Assembly: GCA_903813345.2 (NCBI GenBank)
Contig: CAIIXF020000003.1
Coordinates: 14,026,931 to 14,090,930, forward strand
Reading direction: 5' to 3'
Source: Owenia fusiformis
Lineage: Eukaryota; Annelida; Polychaeta; Sabellida; Oweniidae
Length of the DNA: 64,000 bases
Positions 13,411 to 25,222 of the stretch are shown in pieces. The position numbers and the translations under genes were made by a program. The notes beneath the pieces were generated by a model, which saw only the letters and a program-made list of their open reading frames with translations, had not been told where the DNA came from and did not search any database. The first letter of the stretch is position 1. Each line of letters starts with the position of its first letter.

Positions 13411-13970
13411 CAAACTATCCATACATCGATCGTTTGATGCTTTATGTTTATGTTTATTTATTATTTGAAATACACACAAAATACAATATATGAACTGGGT
13501 GACACTTTAAAAAGTGTATATTCCCAATATTAGGCAAAAATAATACATGTGTGTTGTCATACCTATTAAATGCAGTTGGGGACCTGCCTATGTATTCATC
13601 TATTTGAACGAAAGTGTTGGTTTGTCACATCACAATAGACCAAATGAGATAAAGTTTTGGCATAATGTCAAAAGTGTTCTTGAAAACAATTACACCAATG
13701 AGTGCAAATATACTTACAATGTAGTTTGAACATTATTTGGAACAGAGCCAAAAGCAGGGGGTACAGCAGAGCTTAAAGGAAATATAAGTCAGTTTAGTAA
13801 AAAAACAACGACAACAAAAAAACACAAAAACTGTAATAACTGTATGTGATTTAAATGTTACCATATGGGTCAGATATACTGAGCAATCATATTGAGAACA
13901 GTTTTGTTCTTTGCCTCCACTTATTCGAGCTACCTTCTGACATTATACCCCAAGAGAGTTTTTTTGTTCA
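13411..13970. other. Non-coding spacer
   Basis: A 60-codon frame at 13547 has no recognisable domain. Nothing else was seen. Confidence 0.35.
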
Positions 13971-14706
13971 AAGGAGTGGTATCGGTATGGAGAACTTTTT
14001 GAACACACGTTTCTCTTAAACCAGTCATTAAAATCTAAAAATTTAACACATCGTCAATTTAATGGTCATCCTTTGGATGGTAACAATATAATTTGAAAAA
14101 TATATATATATACTTTCATCTACATTGTTTTAGGAAACACATCAAATACTTGTTTTGTTCTTAGTATCGTGTTTCCAGAGTGAAATGAAACATCTTTCCG
14201 AACCTCATTGGAACAAAACGACAGAAACACAACATGTTTAGGTCTCTCAATATTGTAATTGTGCAAAGGAAAATGTGGTTGATTTGAAAAAAGTATCTTG
14301 TTAATGAAATAAAAGGTTTATCTTGATTTTTATCTATTTTGGGGTATTTTTGTTTTAATTTTTTGAATACTTTTTTAAAATCAACCAAAAATTCCTCTGT
14401 ATAACTATAATATTGAGAGGTCTAAAAACGTATTGTTTATGCTATTTTGTTCCAACGAGGTTCGGAAAGACATTTCATTTTATTCTCAAGAATTGGTAGA
14501 AAGGAGCAAAAACAACTGCACTAAAAAAACAAAAAATGTTGACAAAAACAGTTATATAAAATATTTCTAAATAATTTTCGCATTAAATTGTTGTCAATCA
14601 GTCAACATGACATAAAATACCGTGTTTTTTACAGAATGTTTTCAATGATTGGTTTAAGAGAAAAACATTGTTGAATTCAGTTCTCCATATCGATACCACT
14701 CCTTTT
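13971..14706. mobile_element. Fold-back element FB2
   Basis: The left arm begins AAGGAGTGGTATCGGTATGG and the right arm, on the opposite strand, AAGGAGTGGTATCGATATGG. The arms continue with TTCTCTTAAACCA[GA]TCATT and inner matches around TTCCGAACCTC[AG]TTGGAAC. It is a long palindromic, non-coding element. The exact tips and any target duplication are not clear. Confidence 0.6.
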
Positions 14707-15540
14707 TAGTGATATATTTGCTTTTAATATTCTCTTAAATGTCCCCATAACTCTCCCCGTGTATACTTGATTTTTGACTTAATCGGAACCGGCAAATATC
14801 GCTCACAAAAAATATCCTAAAAGTTGAACTTTTGATTATAGTTTAGCTCCTTAAACGCATTAGGTCATGAGACACTTTGGAATATGCCTGTAAATAGATA
14901 AAAATAGTCTGGTTCCCAAGGGTGAATTTTGATGTTTTTGAAGTAGACACCCGTCTCCATATAGCGCAGATTATATCATGCATGATTTATAAGTTTTAGA
15001 TATTGCTGAGTAATCAATTGTATGATAAAGCTATTAATTATCATATTGCAAAACTGACATCGGCATTCATCAATCTATTTACCTAGAACAGTTCGACCTC
15101 GGACCCAATTGTACTTTAAAAAGTTACGGTGGAAAACGTACAGCTTCATTTATGATTAACTCGATGCGATTGATCAAAACTGATATTCATTTTATTGATA
15201 TAAGTCAATTTATACGTTTGACAAGTTATTGATAATAACGGTCCCTCTGTTAAGCAAAAATATAAAAATAGTCATTGACTATTAAGTCATACCTGTCAAA
15301 ACTTACAAATTTTAAAAAGACAAGAAAACAGTAAAGCCCTTCTTCAAAAAAGAAATTGTCTTGCGGGACCTTGTTACAAAACAGAGTTATTTTTCCTTGT
15401 TTTGATCAAAAAAACTTCGTAACGACGGATTTTTGAGGTGTATCACTGCGGATAAAAATAATTCGTTAAGAAGCTTTTAGACATAATGCTTTGTGACAAA
15501 AGCAATTTTATTTTAAGCCTGTCGTGCAACATGTTTCAAT
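14707..15540. other. Non-coding spacer
   Basis: AT-rich, no gene or repeat recognised. Confidence 0.35.
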
Positions 15541-15838
15541 TACTTTAAATTCTAAATATTGTAGAGTTTTAATTCATGGATCAATTAATTGCAAAATCAC
15601 TTCTATTTTAGTACATGTATGAGGGTTAGTTAACAATAATACAACGGAAATTGGTTCATTGTCCCTAATTACTCAGTTACTTTAAATTCTAATTGTGGAG
15701 TTTTAATGCATGGGTCAATTAATTAATAAACTGCAAAATACATTTCTATGTTCGTACATGTATGAGGGTAATGTTCGTACATGTATGAGAGCTAAGTTAA
15801 CAATAAAACAACGGAAATTGGTTCATTATCCCTAATTA
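15541..15838. repeat. Two-copy tandem duplication, about 140-160 bp
   Basis: The units at about 15541-15676 and 15678-15838 both start TACTTTAAATTCTAA and both contain GTACATGTATGAG and ACGGAAATTGGTTCATT. The second unit has an extra internal repeat of TTCGTACATGTATGAG. Confidence 0.75.
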
Positions 15839-16244
15839 CACCATTCATTCCATCTATAAGAAACCCATTTTCATTAGATCTTTTTTTCATTAGATCTTAT
15901 AATCATTTGATTATGATTACTCGCTGATGATTTAACTTTACAGCAATGCGCTGAAGTTAAATGTGGTTAATTATCACTTAGATGTGAAATCCAACACGTT
16001 CATCCTGTCACCAAAATAATCACCTCCAGAGAGAATTGATAGAGGAAGCTAAGACAATGATTCATGGATTAAGGATTTAAGCTTTGGACTCAGTACATTG
16101 TGTGCTGAATCATTCCACGAAGATGTTTCCAAATCTTTGCATAACCCCGCAGGGGAATGCACAGTTGTTTCCAAATCTTTGCATGACCCCGCAGAGGGAA
16201 TGCAAAGTTTAGGAAACAACATCTGAGTGGAATGAAGTAGCCGC

Positions 16245-16349
16245 AATGCATTGGCTCTTGGGCTTAAATTCTTTTCACACATTGCAAAATATTTTCTATA
16301 AAATCACCTAAAATATACAAAATCACTAAAAGAACATATTTTCAATGAA
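16245..16349 (+). repeat. Interspersed repeat, family A, copy 2
   Basis: Matches 447-556 over about 105 bp with scattered differences. Weaker similarity may extend upstream to about 16055. A small direct repeat of GTTTCCAAATCTTTGCAT at 16127 and 16168 lies just upstream. The family is not recognised. Confidence 0.6.
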
Positions 16350-16838
16350 ACTTTTTTTAAAATAAAATCTCCCATGGGTAGTCACCGTTTTCAACATTCT
16401 ACTTTGTAGGTTGTTGAATCGATTTTTTTTATCAAATTGTTGCCAAAAAGGGAATGCTAGGAATTGTTTCCTTGTGTCTCAGAACGTGATTTGGGGATAT
16501 TACTTGCTTGTTTTTGTGACTTCTAAAATTGTTTGTTGGTTTTACTTGCTCTGTTTTGTAACGCTCTTTTGTCTGTATCTCTTTAAATACATAACTCCGG
16601 CTGCAAGGAATTTGATATTGTTTTCTTAAATTATTATAAAAATCGAAAACAGTTCCATGTAAGGGCATTCTCATTATATTAATTGGAGATGTAATTTGTG
16701 CCTTGACCATAGTAAATACTTGACCAGTACGGTTCAGATTTTTCTCTACAAACCCAAACTTTATTACAACATTCATGAAAATATAATTAACATTCTCTAT
16801 GTTTTACTAAATCTTGAGGTATCTATTGACAATTTCGC
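16350..16838. other. Non-coding, possible decayed LINE 5' flank
   Basis: Frames on either strand show no recognisable domain. The LINE endonuclease homology can only be followed back to about 16839, so this may be pre-insertion flank or decayed LINE sequence. Confidence 0.3.
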
Positions 16839-19800
16839 TTGATTACCTTTTTCACTGACCTTACTCAGGGAGTTTACTCATACCAAAACAATGGCCAGTT
16901 ATGTACACTCCCCTCCATAAGTTTGGCAACCTTTTTTCCCCCATTGAGCTACGTGTTAAAGCCTCTTTACCTTTGAATTTTTATTTACTTACCCTGCGAT
17001 GAAAATACTTATACTATTGATGGAAACGTAATTTGACTTTAATTCCAATACCTCCAAATTTTCTCAATTTTTTCCCTCAATTACAATAGGTCGAAAATTG
17101 ATGATAAATTTGATGAATTTTTGAAAATCGTCATTTCCATGTTATCCAATGGGAAATGGTAGGTTTGCCGCAAGTCATATGACAGAATATCCATCCATCC
17201 AAGTCCTTGCAAAAAATATGAGTTAGGCAGGCAATTGAATTTGCTAACTTTATTTAACAAAAAATTGATATGTTTCTTCAGGTTCAACAAAGTTATAGGG
17301 CTTTAAAGTCAAAATTGTTTTTCAAAAAAACTCTCCCATTGAAATAAAACAAGAGGCGAAAAATTATTTTCAAAAATGACTTTGAAGCGCTGTAACTTTA
17401 ATATTCATCAAATAAACTTAACATTTAGTGTTCAAAAAAGTTAGACAATTCAATTTTCTATATAAAAATATTTTTTGCTGAAACTTTTACTGAAAACATA
17501 TCCTGATTTCTGATTTGCCCCGAACCCTCCATTTCCCATTGGATTACATGGGAATGACGATTTTCAAAAATTCATCAACTTTATCATCAATTTTCGACTT
17601 ATTGTAATTGAGGGAAAAAATTGAGAAAATTTGGAGGTATTGGAAATAAAGTCAAGTTACGTTTCAATCAATATAATAAGTTATTTCATCGCCGGTTAAG
17701 TAAATAAAAATTCAAACGTAAAGAGGCTTTAACACATAGTTCAATGGGGAAAAAAGGTTGCCAAACTTATGGAGGGGAGTGTATATTAGGTGATTTTAAT
17801 GCTCGCCTTGGTTCTCTAAGTGACTTTATAGAGGGGGTAGACAATATACCTCATCGAACAAGCCTGGATGGAACCACAAATGCTTATGGGGATCTATTTA
17901 TGAATTTCCTTGTGGACACAAACATGTGTGTATTAAATGGAAGAACCCCAGGCCATGACGACTGGACTTGTGTTTCACATAAGGGTAGATCCATAGTTGA
18001 TTACATCGCCACTACACATGAAGGGCTTCAAAATGCTGTAAATTTTGATGTACTGAGATTATCAGATATTATACAGGAATTCAACATGAATACACCCCAG
18101 TGTACCCCTGACCATTCTATCTTAAAGTGTTCACTTGAAATCCATGCTGAAATTACACTATGTGATATATCAGAACAAGATGTCAATAATACTCGCTTTA
18201 AGGTGGGACCTACCCCGGTTGATTTCATGCAGAATGAAAGTCTTCTTAACAAGGTCATGGATACTATCAATGGTCTTGAGAGAATCGCAAATAATAAACA
18301 GCGAATCAATACTATTTATGGTGAATTTGTAAATGTGATTAATAGTGAAATGAATCGAGTATTTGCCAAAATATCTGTGAAGTCAAATAATCACAAGAGA
18401 GCAAAATCTTTTAAAAAACCTTACTGGAATGAAACCTTACAAATACAGTGTAATATAACTGACAAAGCTGAGAAACATTGGCTTAACTGTAAGGACACAA
18501 AGCAGAAAAGTAATCTCAAAAAAGTATATTGTATCGAGCGGAGACATTTTGACAGGCTACACAGGAAATATAAGCGGGCTTATCAAAAACAGGAGCAACA
18601 ACATCTGCTAGACTTACATAACGAGGTGAACTCAAGAGACTTCTGGCGTCAGATAGGTAGGCTTGGCATGTCAAATGACAGAAAACAACATATCCCATGG
18701 GAATTTGCTGATGATGCTGGCGTTATTTACACAGAGAAACAACAAGTCCTAAATAAATGGGCTGATACATTCCAAAAGCTTTACTCTATTAAAATTGACA
18801 ACAACAGGAAATATGATGATAACCACTTAAAAAACATTCAAGAGCATAATGCACGTAATAATAACTTTGAAAATGACAATGAGGATGAATCTCTCAATCG
18901 TAACATATCCCTCCAGGAAGTAGCGGAAGCCATCTCACGAGCAAAGCTTCGGAAAGCAGTAGGGATAGATTCTATTCCGGCAGAAACTCTTAAAAACCCT
19001 CATTGTATAACCTTATTGCATAATATAATACAGGAATGCTTTGAATCTGGCATTGTGCCAGATCAATGGATGGAAGGAATAATTAATCCTATATTTAAAG
19101 AAGGAGATACAAGGAATCCTCTGCATTATAGAGCTATCACTTTAGTATCCGTTCCAAGCAAAATATATTGTGACGTGCTGAATAAAAGACTGACAAATTT
19201 CCTGGAAATAAATTCCCTCTTAGTTGAAGAACAAAATGGGTTTCGAGAAAAAAGGAGCTGTCGTGATCAGATTCATACTCTGTATTCAATTGTAAACAAT
19301 CGAAAACTAGCAAAACAGGACACTTATGTTTGTTTCATTGATATGACGAAAGCGTTCTGTAGTATTAATCGTGACTGCTTGTGGTTCAAACTCAATAAGA
19401 TCGGAGTAAAGGGTAGGATCTTTAAGGCTGTCCAGTCCCTGTATCAAGATGTGACCTGCTCTGTGAGGATTAATGGCTTGCTAACCCCTAAATTCAAGGT
19501 ATCCAATGGATGTAAGGAGGGCTGTCTGCTTTCTCCGACCCTGTTCTCCATTTACATTAATGATTTAGCAACAGATGTGAAACAATTGAGATGTGGAATT
19601 ACTATTGATGAAATTAACGTAGGAATATTACTCTATGCCGATGATATTGCCCTTATAGCACCCACCCCTCAAGACTTACAACACATGCTAAATAAGGTGA
19701 ATGAATGGTGTCGAAAATGGAGGCTGTCTATGAACCTAAGTAAAACAAAAATTGTGCATTATAGGCCCCACTCCCAACTACAATCAGACTTTGCATTTAC

Positions 19801-20605
19801 GTGTGGCCAACATAACATTGAATATTCATCAAAGTACAAATATCTTGGAGTGTGGCTAGAAGAACATTTAGACTCAAAAATCATTGCTCATGAAATTGCC
19901 AAATCAGCCTCAAGGGCCCTGGGTGCAATAACAACTAAAGCCAAGGCCACTGGCGGAATGGACTTTAAAGTGTTCTCTAAGCTTTATGATTCCCTCGTCC
20001 AACCAGTGATAAACTATGGCAGTGCTATTGTTGGCCTCAGGGAGCATAGATGTCTCAATAATCTCCAAAATCGTGCTGGTAAAACATTCCTGGGAGTTAG
20101 CCCTAAAACCAGTAATGAAGCAGTCCGTGGGGACCTTGGATGGAGTCCCCTAATTGATAAACAAAGAGTGGAATGCGCTCGACAATACCTGAGGTTACAT
20201 AACATGGACAATAATAGATTGAATCATAAGGTACATAGATGGTCATTAAAAAACAAAAGAAGTTGGGACTATCACACTAAAGCTATGCTGACTAAGAATG
20301 GCATTTTTATTGATCATAATATTTTCTTGCATATAAAATCAACTGTAAAACGTTTACAGGACAGTTTCAATGCAAAAGACCCCTTCTTAAAAAACATTTG
20401 GGATGATACAAATAATTTACAGAATGGCAATAAGCTTCGAACATACAGATTGTTTAAATATGGAGTAGTTAATGAACCATATGTGTCTGAATACATTCCA
20501 AGGCATCACAGAACCATTCTTGCTAGACTGAGAACAGGTAGCCTCCCACTTCACATTGAGACAGGTCGTTGGTCAAATACAGCACTAAAAGTTATTCCCG
20601 ATTAG
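16839..20605 (+). mobile_element. APE-type non-LTR retrotransposon (LINE), partial, split by FB1 copy 2
   Basis: The main frame, 17784-20605, reads from the endonuclease core GDFNARLG through DYIATTHE and TPDHSIL (the usual SDH region) into reverse transcriptase: AVGIDSIPAE, then PIFKEGD with YRAITL, EEQNGFREKRSC, FIDMTKAF, and the catalytic LLYADDIALIAP near 19630. About 940 codons are open, so the copy is young. The motif-A segment has KAFC where KAFD is usual; the catalytic aspartate before it is kept. The codons from 17744 to 17783 belong to the inserted MITE. Upstream of the MITE, 16839-16905 supplies about 22 more endonuclease codons. The N-terminal endonuclease is missing, and the frame stops just after ETGRWSNTAL, before the C-terminal knuckle that its relative at 8179 keeps. 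It resembles families common in molluscs and other marine invertebrates; the clade was not resolved. Confidence 0.85.
16906..17781. mobile_element. Fold-back MITE FB1, copy 2, inserted in the LINE
   Basis: Same tips and arm structure as 2001-2875, 876 bp, with TA at 16904-16905 and 17782-17783. Removing the element and one TA joins the flanks as ...GGC CAG TTA TGT ATA TTA GGT GAT..., reading GQLCILGD, a normal lead-in to the endonuclease GDFNA motif. The MITE therefore inserted at a TA inside an existing LINE and is younger than it. Confidence 0.88.
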
Positions 20606-22393
20606 ACTTACAATAATAGTACAATTCACTTAGCTTTCATTATAGTAACAAGTATTCATAGAACGATAAAACTACTTCTAGGTCATACAATATGATAGGT
20701 AGAAGTACCTGTGTCCAAGTTGCCATGCACTGTATCAATCTATATTATTGATTTCATAAGATTAGTTATTATTACAGTCTGTATCATTTTATATTCAAAC
20801 TTGACCTTTGAAAGCGATAAGTCCTCTCCTTGTTTTACTACGTTATCAATATGTAGATTTCCTGGAAAAGCCATCCCCGTTTTACGATTGAAAAAAAAAC
20901 TAAATCTTGGGATCAAGAAATCAAAGCTCAATGTTTAACAACTTTTTTCTATTAGTTTACTATTGTCATCCTCGACTAGCAAAGTGATATAAATTGGAGC
21001 AACTGAAGCCTACTGAATCTAGATGTAATATACCCTTTGCATTCGTTCGCCTTCGCTTCTTGAACGAGAGCTTCGTACTAGACTCTGCGCGCAGGGTAGA
21101 TCGTAATATTGTAGCACAATGGGAAGTATGAGACAGATGGTGCACTGGCCAGTCATTGGTGCTTTTAACGTTAGCCCATCGTATTGATGATAATGGAAGG
21201 GTTGTTTTCCATGAAATCGGACTAACTGAATGAGTTATCTAAATGATATTTTGAAATAATTTTACTTGCTTATACACCAGGCATATGAGTAAATACTTAG
21301 ACAAACTTGGTAATAAAATCTAGAAAGCTCAGTGTTATAGTTTTGCTGAAATCATGTGTGTCACTAACAATGCTGCTGCCTGCATGTTACAAACCTTAAA
21401 GTTTACTTTTGCAATAACTTCCGTGATGTAATTTATGCGTTTAAAAAATAGAAAACAGTATGCAAGGAATACAAATACTTGTGATGCAAGTACACACAGT
21501 ATGATGTACCGTATTTATTAATATATTGTTTAGTAAAGAGATGTCAGTACATTTATTCAAATAATTAAGTCAGCTGTTGCTCGTCTGTTTGAACTTCTTA
21601 CAATGGAGTACCATCTTCTACATACTTTGAACTTTCTAGTTGACAGATCCCAAGGTATTTGAAAATAACAAACAGATTTTATTGAAAAATGATTCTGAAA
21701 GCTAGTATTTAAAGCAACCTTTCCACCTTCCTCTCTATATTTTCACTTATGGGAATTTCGTAGCTTTAGTCGCGATCTTACTTTTGTTTGGAGTAGTTTA
21801 GCTCTTAGATTAGATTACCCTGTACCTTGTAAATAAAAGTTCTTTAGATGTTTTTAGATAGATTAACTCTTGTGTAATTTGACAATACGCGTACGTGTTA
21901 CGTAATCAATCATTACTTTCTGCAGCTCTAAATGTAACTTTTCTTGTTCCGTGATATAAAAAAGGTTTTGGTTTCAAAGTAACTTTCGAAAATTGTTATC
22001 GTTTTGTCTTTTTTGCTCACAGCTGTCTACAAAGGTGAGCTGTATATTTTTAATCAATAGGTTTATTTCATAAATACAAAGAAATATACAATGAATAGGC
22101 AGGATAGGGTAGGGTAGGGGATAAAAAAGGATCTGAGGTATATTTGCAAGTCAAACGTTGAGCTGTAATATAGTGTTATCGCAAACAGTTATTTTTATCA
22201 TTGTTCTATTACATTTCCAGTTACAGTTCAGGAGATACGTTAATTACAGTGTTACTAGTCAGTAGACATATTAATCATTCCATACGAATCCACATGCAAT
22301 AAATTATATGATTAAAGTAATAAAATGATACCACGAGATAATGATGTACAAAATGCAAATGTACCAATTATGTTTATAAAAAACGTTAGCGAA
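20606..22393. other. Non-coding, no recognised gene
   Basis: No LINE 3' tail or knuckle coding sequence is visible after 20605. The rest is AT-rich with short frames. Confidence 0.4.
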
Positions 22394-23035
22394 GATCATT
22401 GTTACGCGGTATATGGCATACATTCATGGTTGCGCGGTATTTGTGATACGGGTGAATATGCCATACTCACCTGCGGTATATGGCATATTCCGCAGGTGAG
22501 TATGCGATATTCCGCAGTGAATATGCGATACATTGATTTCAGTGAATACCCGATACTCACTTGCGGAATATGTCATACTCACTTGCGAAATATTCCATAT
22601 ACCGCAGGTGAATATGACATATACCGCAGGTGAAAACTTGATACAGAAAGCCTCGATTTGATTGGTTGCGAGAATCGATTCTAAATGTAAAACTACGCTG
22701 GATTACCAATATAGTTAGTGCGTCGGACACTAATATATGAATCCTGGATTGATTGAGTAAGTTTCATTACGCGAGATTGGTGACTGATACTTCTGCAGAG
22801 TTAATATATTCCACACACAGTACTGTTGATTCAGTAATCATTATAATAATTTATAACGTTTATTGTTCGTTCAATCGATGCAACTGACATTTGCGTACTT
22901 CCGTATCACGTTCTCATTGGTTAGTGTGTATGCCATATACCGCATGTGAATCTGACATACATCGCAAGTGAATATGCCATATTCGTTGCGGAATATGACA
23001 TATTTTTGTATCGTGTTTACCCCGTAACAATCATC
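22394..23035. mobile_element. Probable MITE with clustered subterminal repeats
   Basis: The outer parts GATCATTGTTACGCGGTA and (reverse strand) GATGATTGTTACGGGGTA form an inverted repeat. Directly inside both ends are many short copies, in both orientations, of a TATG[CA]CATA / CTTGCGGTATAT-like motif (about 22410-22640 and 22925-23010). Many motifs pair with one another. Dense subterminal repeats are a habit of hAT- and MuDR-type elements. No transposase frame; target duplication unclear. Confidence 0.5.
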
Positions 23036-23512
23036 ATGAAGTTGAAATGAGAATGTACTTTTAAAATTATAATTTTTTAAAATAAAGTTCAACAATTTAG
23101 ACAACTGTTTCGAAATTGCTATCTAACTTTTCTAAAATGCAATTAACTTTCGGTCATATGTTCCTAAAAATAAAATATAAGGGGAATAAACAAAGAATTA
23201 ATGCAGTTTGTGCTTGTTTGAATTTAAAGAAACTGATAATGCATAAGCAAAATATGTCGAAGAGGTGATATATAAAAACCTTCACCGTTGATGTGAGATG
23301 ATGTTCAATGCGAGTTGCTGAACTTTGATTTATAATCTTGATTATCAAAGAGGATTTGATATGCTATGGGCACGCAAAATGTCGACTTTACTATAAACTG
23401 ATAAATAGAGAAGTATTCCATTAGCCATGGAATGGATATTTCATGCAGTCATGTGCACTATCGAATCAAAAGAAAACAAAAAAGAATACCAAAATATAGC
23501 CTGATTGAAACG
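23036..23512. other. Non-coding spacer
   Basis: AT-rich spacer, nothing recognised. Confidence 0.35.
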
Positions 23513-24068
23513 TTTACAATGTATGGTCATGCTTTACCCAATGCATCCAAGTAAAGCTCGATAAATGGATGAGCATAACTGGCAAATTAGTCGCAATTCG
23601 GCATGAGAAACAATTAGGTTATATTGAACAAAATGATACGGCGCGTATTGACAATGTATGCTCATGCTTTATCCAATTCATTCAAGTTAAGCTAGATACA
23701 TGGATGAGCATAATTGGCAAATTAGTCGCAATTCAATGAGAAACAATTAGGTTATATTGAACAAAATGACATGGCGCGTATTGACAATGTATGTCCATGC
23801 TTTACCCAATGCATCCAAGTTATAAGCTAGATACATGGATGAGCATAATTGGTAAATTGGTCGCAATTCGATGAGAAACAATTAGGTTATATTGAACAAA
23901 ATGACACGGCGCATATTGACAATATTTGTCCATGCTTTACCCAATGCATCCAAGTAAAGCTCGATACATACACATTGATGAGCATAATTTGCAAATTAGT
24001 CGCGATTCGATGGGGTTATATTGAGACGTGTTGTCGATTTCAAGAACAAAATGACACGGCGCGTATTA
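23513..24068. repeat. Tandem repeat, about 135-bp unit, four copies
   Basis: Units begin near 23520, 23655, 23789 and 23925. Each contains CATGCTTTACCCAATGCATC, then GATGAGCATAA, then TTAGTCGC, then AATTAGGTTATATTGAACAA and end near ACGGCGCGTATT. The last copy has a small insertion near GTGTTGTCGATTTC. Not coding. Confidence 0.8.
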
Positions 24069-25222
24069 GATGTAAAATCGGTTAAATACTGGTTCGCACG
24101 TAATCATAATGTATAGCGGTTATTGAGGTTAAAGGGTCGTAGTCGTTATACTTGTTGAAGTTGATCAAAGTCACCTTATTATAGTGATTAAATCGCAAAG
24201 GTGTCTGGCTAGATATAGACATTAACTATTTATTTCAATTAACTCAAAAAAGATCAATCGGAATCACGCTCATTTAGACTGCTACTTAGTTTAACCATCA
24301 TAATCAAGACAAACGACAAAAAAATAACTTTTAAATTGCTTCTAACGTCAGTGACTTTAAGTTTATACGGCTACCTTTTCGGAACTCTGATTAATTGGAA
24401 CGTTGAGTCATTTCTAATTAAATAGTCGTATGTCTTAGCTTCTGTTTTATGTCTCTGTTATAATTAATGATGGCAAAATAGTTGATGTGATACCCTTGAA
24501 GGTATAATTCCTCACCTACCTTGACAAATAGAAAATATATTACCACCGTCTTACACAATACACGTGGGCGGGATAGGATGAATAACTTTTAAGCCTACAT
24601 AATTATTTGTACGCAAATAGTTTGCGTCCGTTTGCCAAATCCATTTTTGTATCGATACTCCCTTTAAAGTTTTGTTCATCATAAACGTAATATGTTTAAC
24701 AATAGAGAGCTTTCGTCATGGAATACATATACACACACCTGTACTTGTACATTCAGGTGTAGCACCGGGGAGGAACTCTGGACATGAAGATAGGGTCCCT
24801 GATCCCGCCCTTTATCTTTTGATTCACAAAATATTTGGCAAGTATGGAGTTTGTGAGTTCGAGTTTCAATGTATGATGACAACTTAGAAATTAATTCTGC
24901 CATTGCTGGGATATTCAAAAATCAATTCTCTCGATCAGGAAACGAGGAAAGATTTACTAATGAAATGTACTTTCCTGGTTTCCCTCCTCCCAAGTGGTGT
25001 TTACGTCATTTAAAAGTTAAAGTTGCAGTATAAGTTTGGCTGAAACGCAGTTTATCGAAAGTTCTTTAATAAGACTCGTTCATCTAGCAATTGTGGCCAA
25101 CAGAATTGATATACGGTAATTTAAATACCGCGCGTATACTAACTATAAAATGTTTACCATTTTCGAGTAAGCAATATTTTACATGTAAATATTGAGGTGG
25201 AGAGTGTAAATCGTCAAGTTAC
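24069..25222. other. Non-coding; start of an intron of the class C receptor
   Basis: The sequence next to 25222 is the 5' part of a minus-strand intron, since a GT donor reading GTAACT begins there. No exon for TM4-TM7 of the receptor was recognised here or in lower coordinates. Confidence 0.4.

Noticed and set aside
16432-16776. 114-codon minus-strand frame upstream of the LINE
   Set aside because: No recognised domain, ordinary composition, and no splice or homology support.
17744-17783. Start of the LINE reading frame at 17744
   Set aside because: These codons lie in the right arm of the FB1 MITE and its TA; the LINE proper starts at 17784 on this side.
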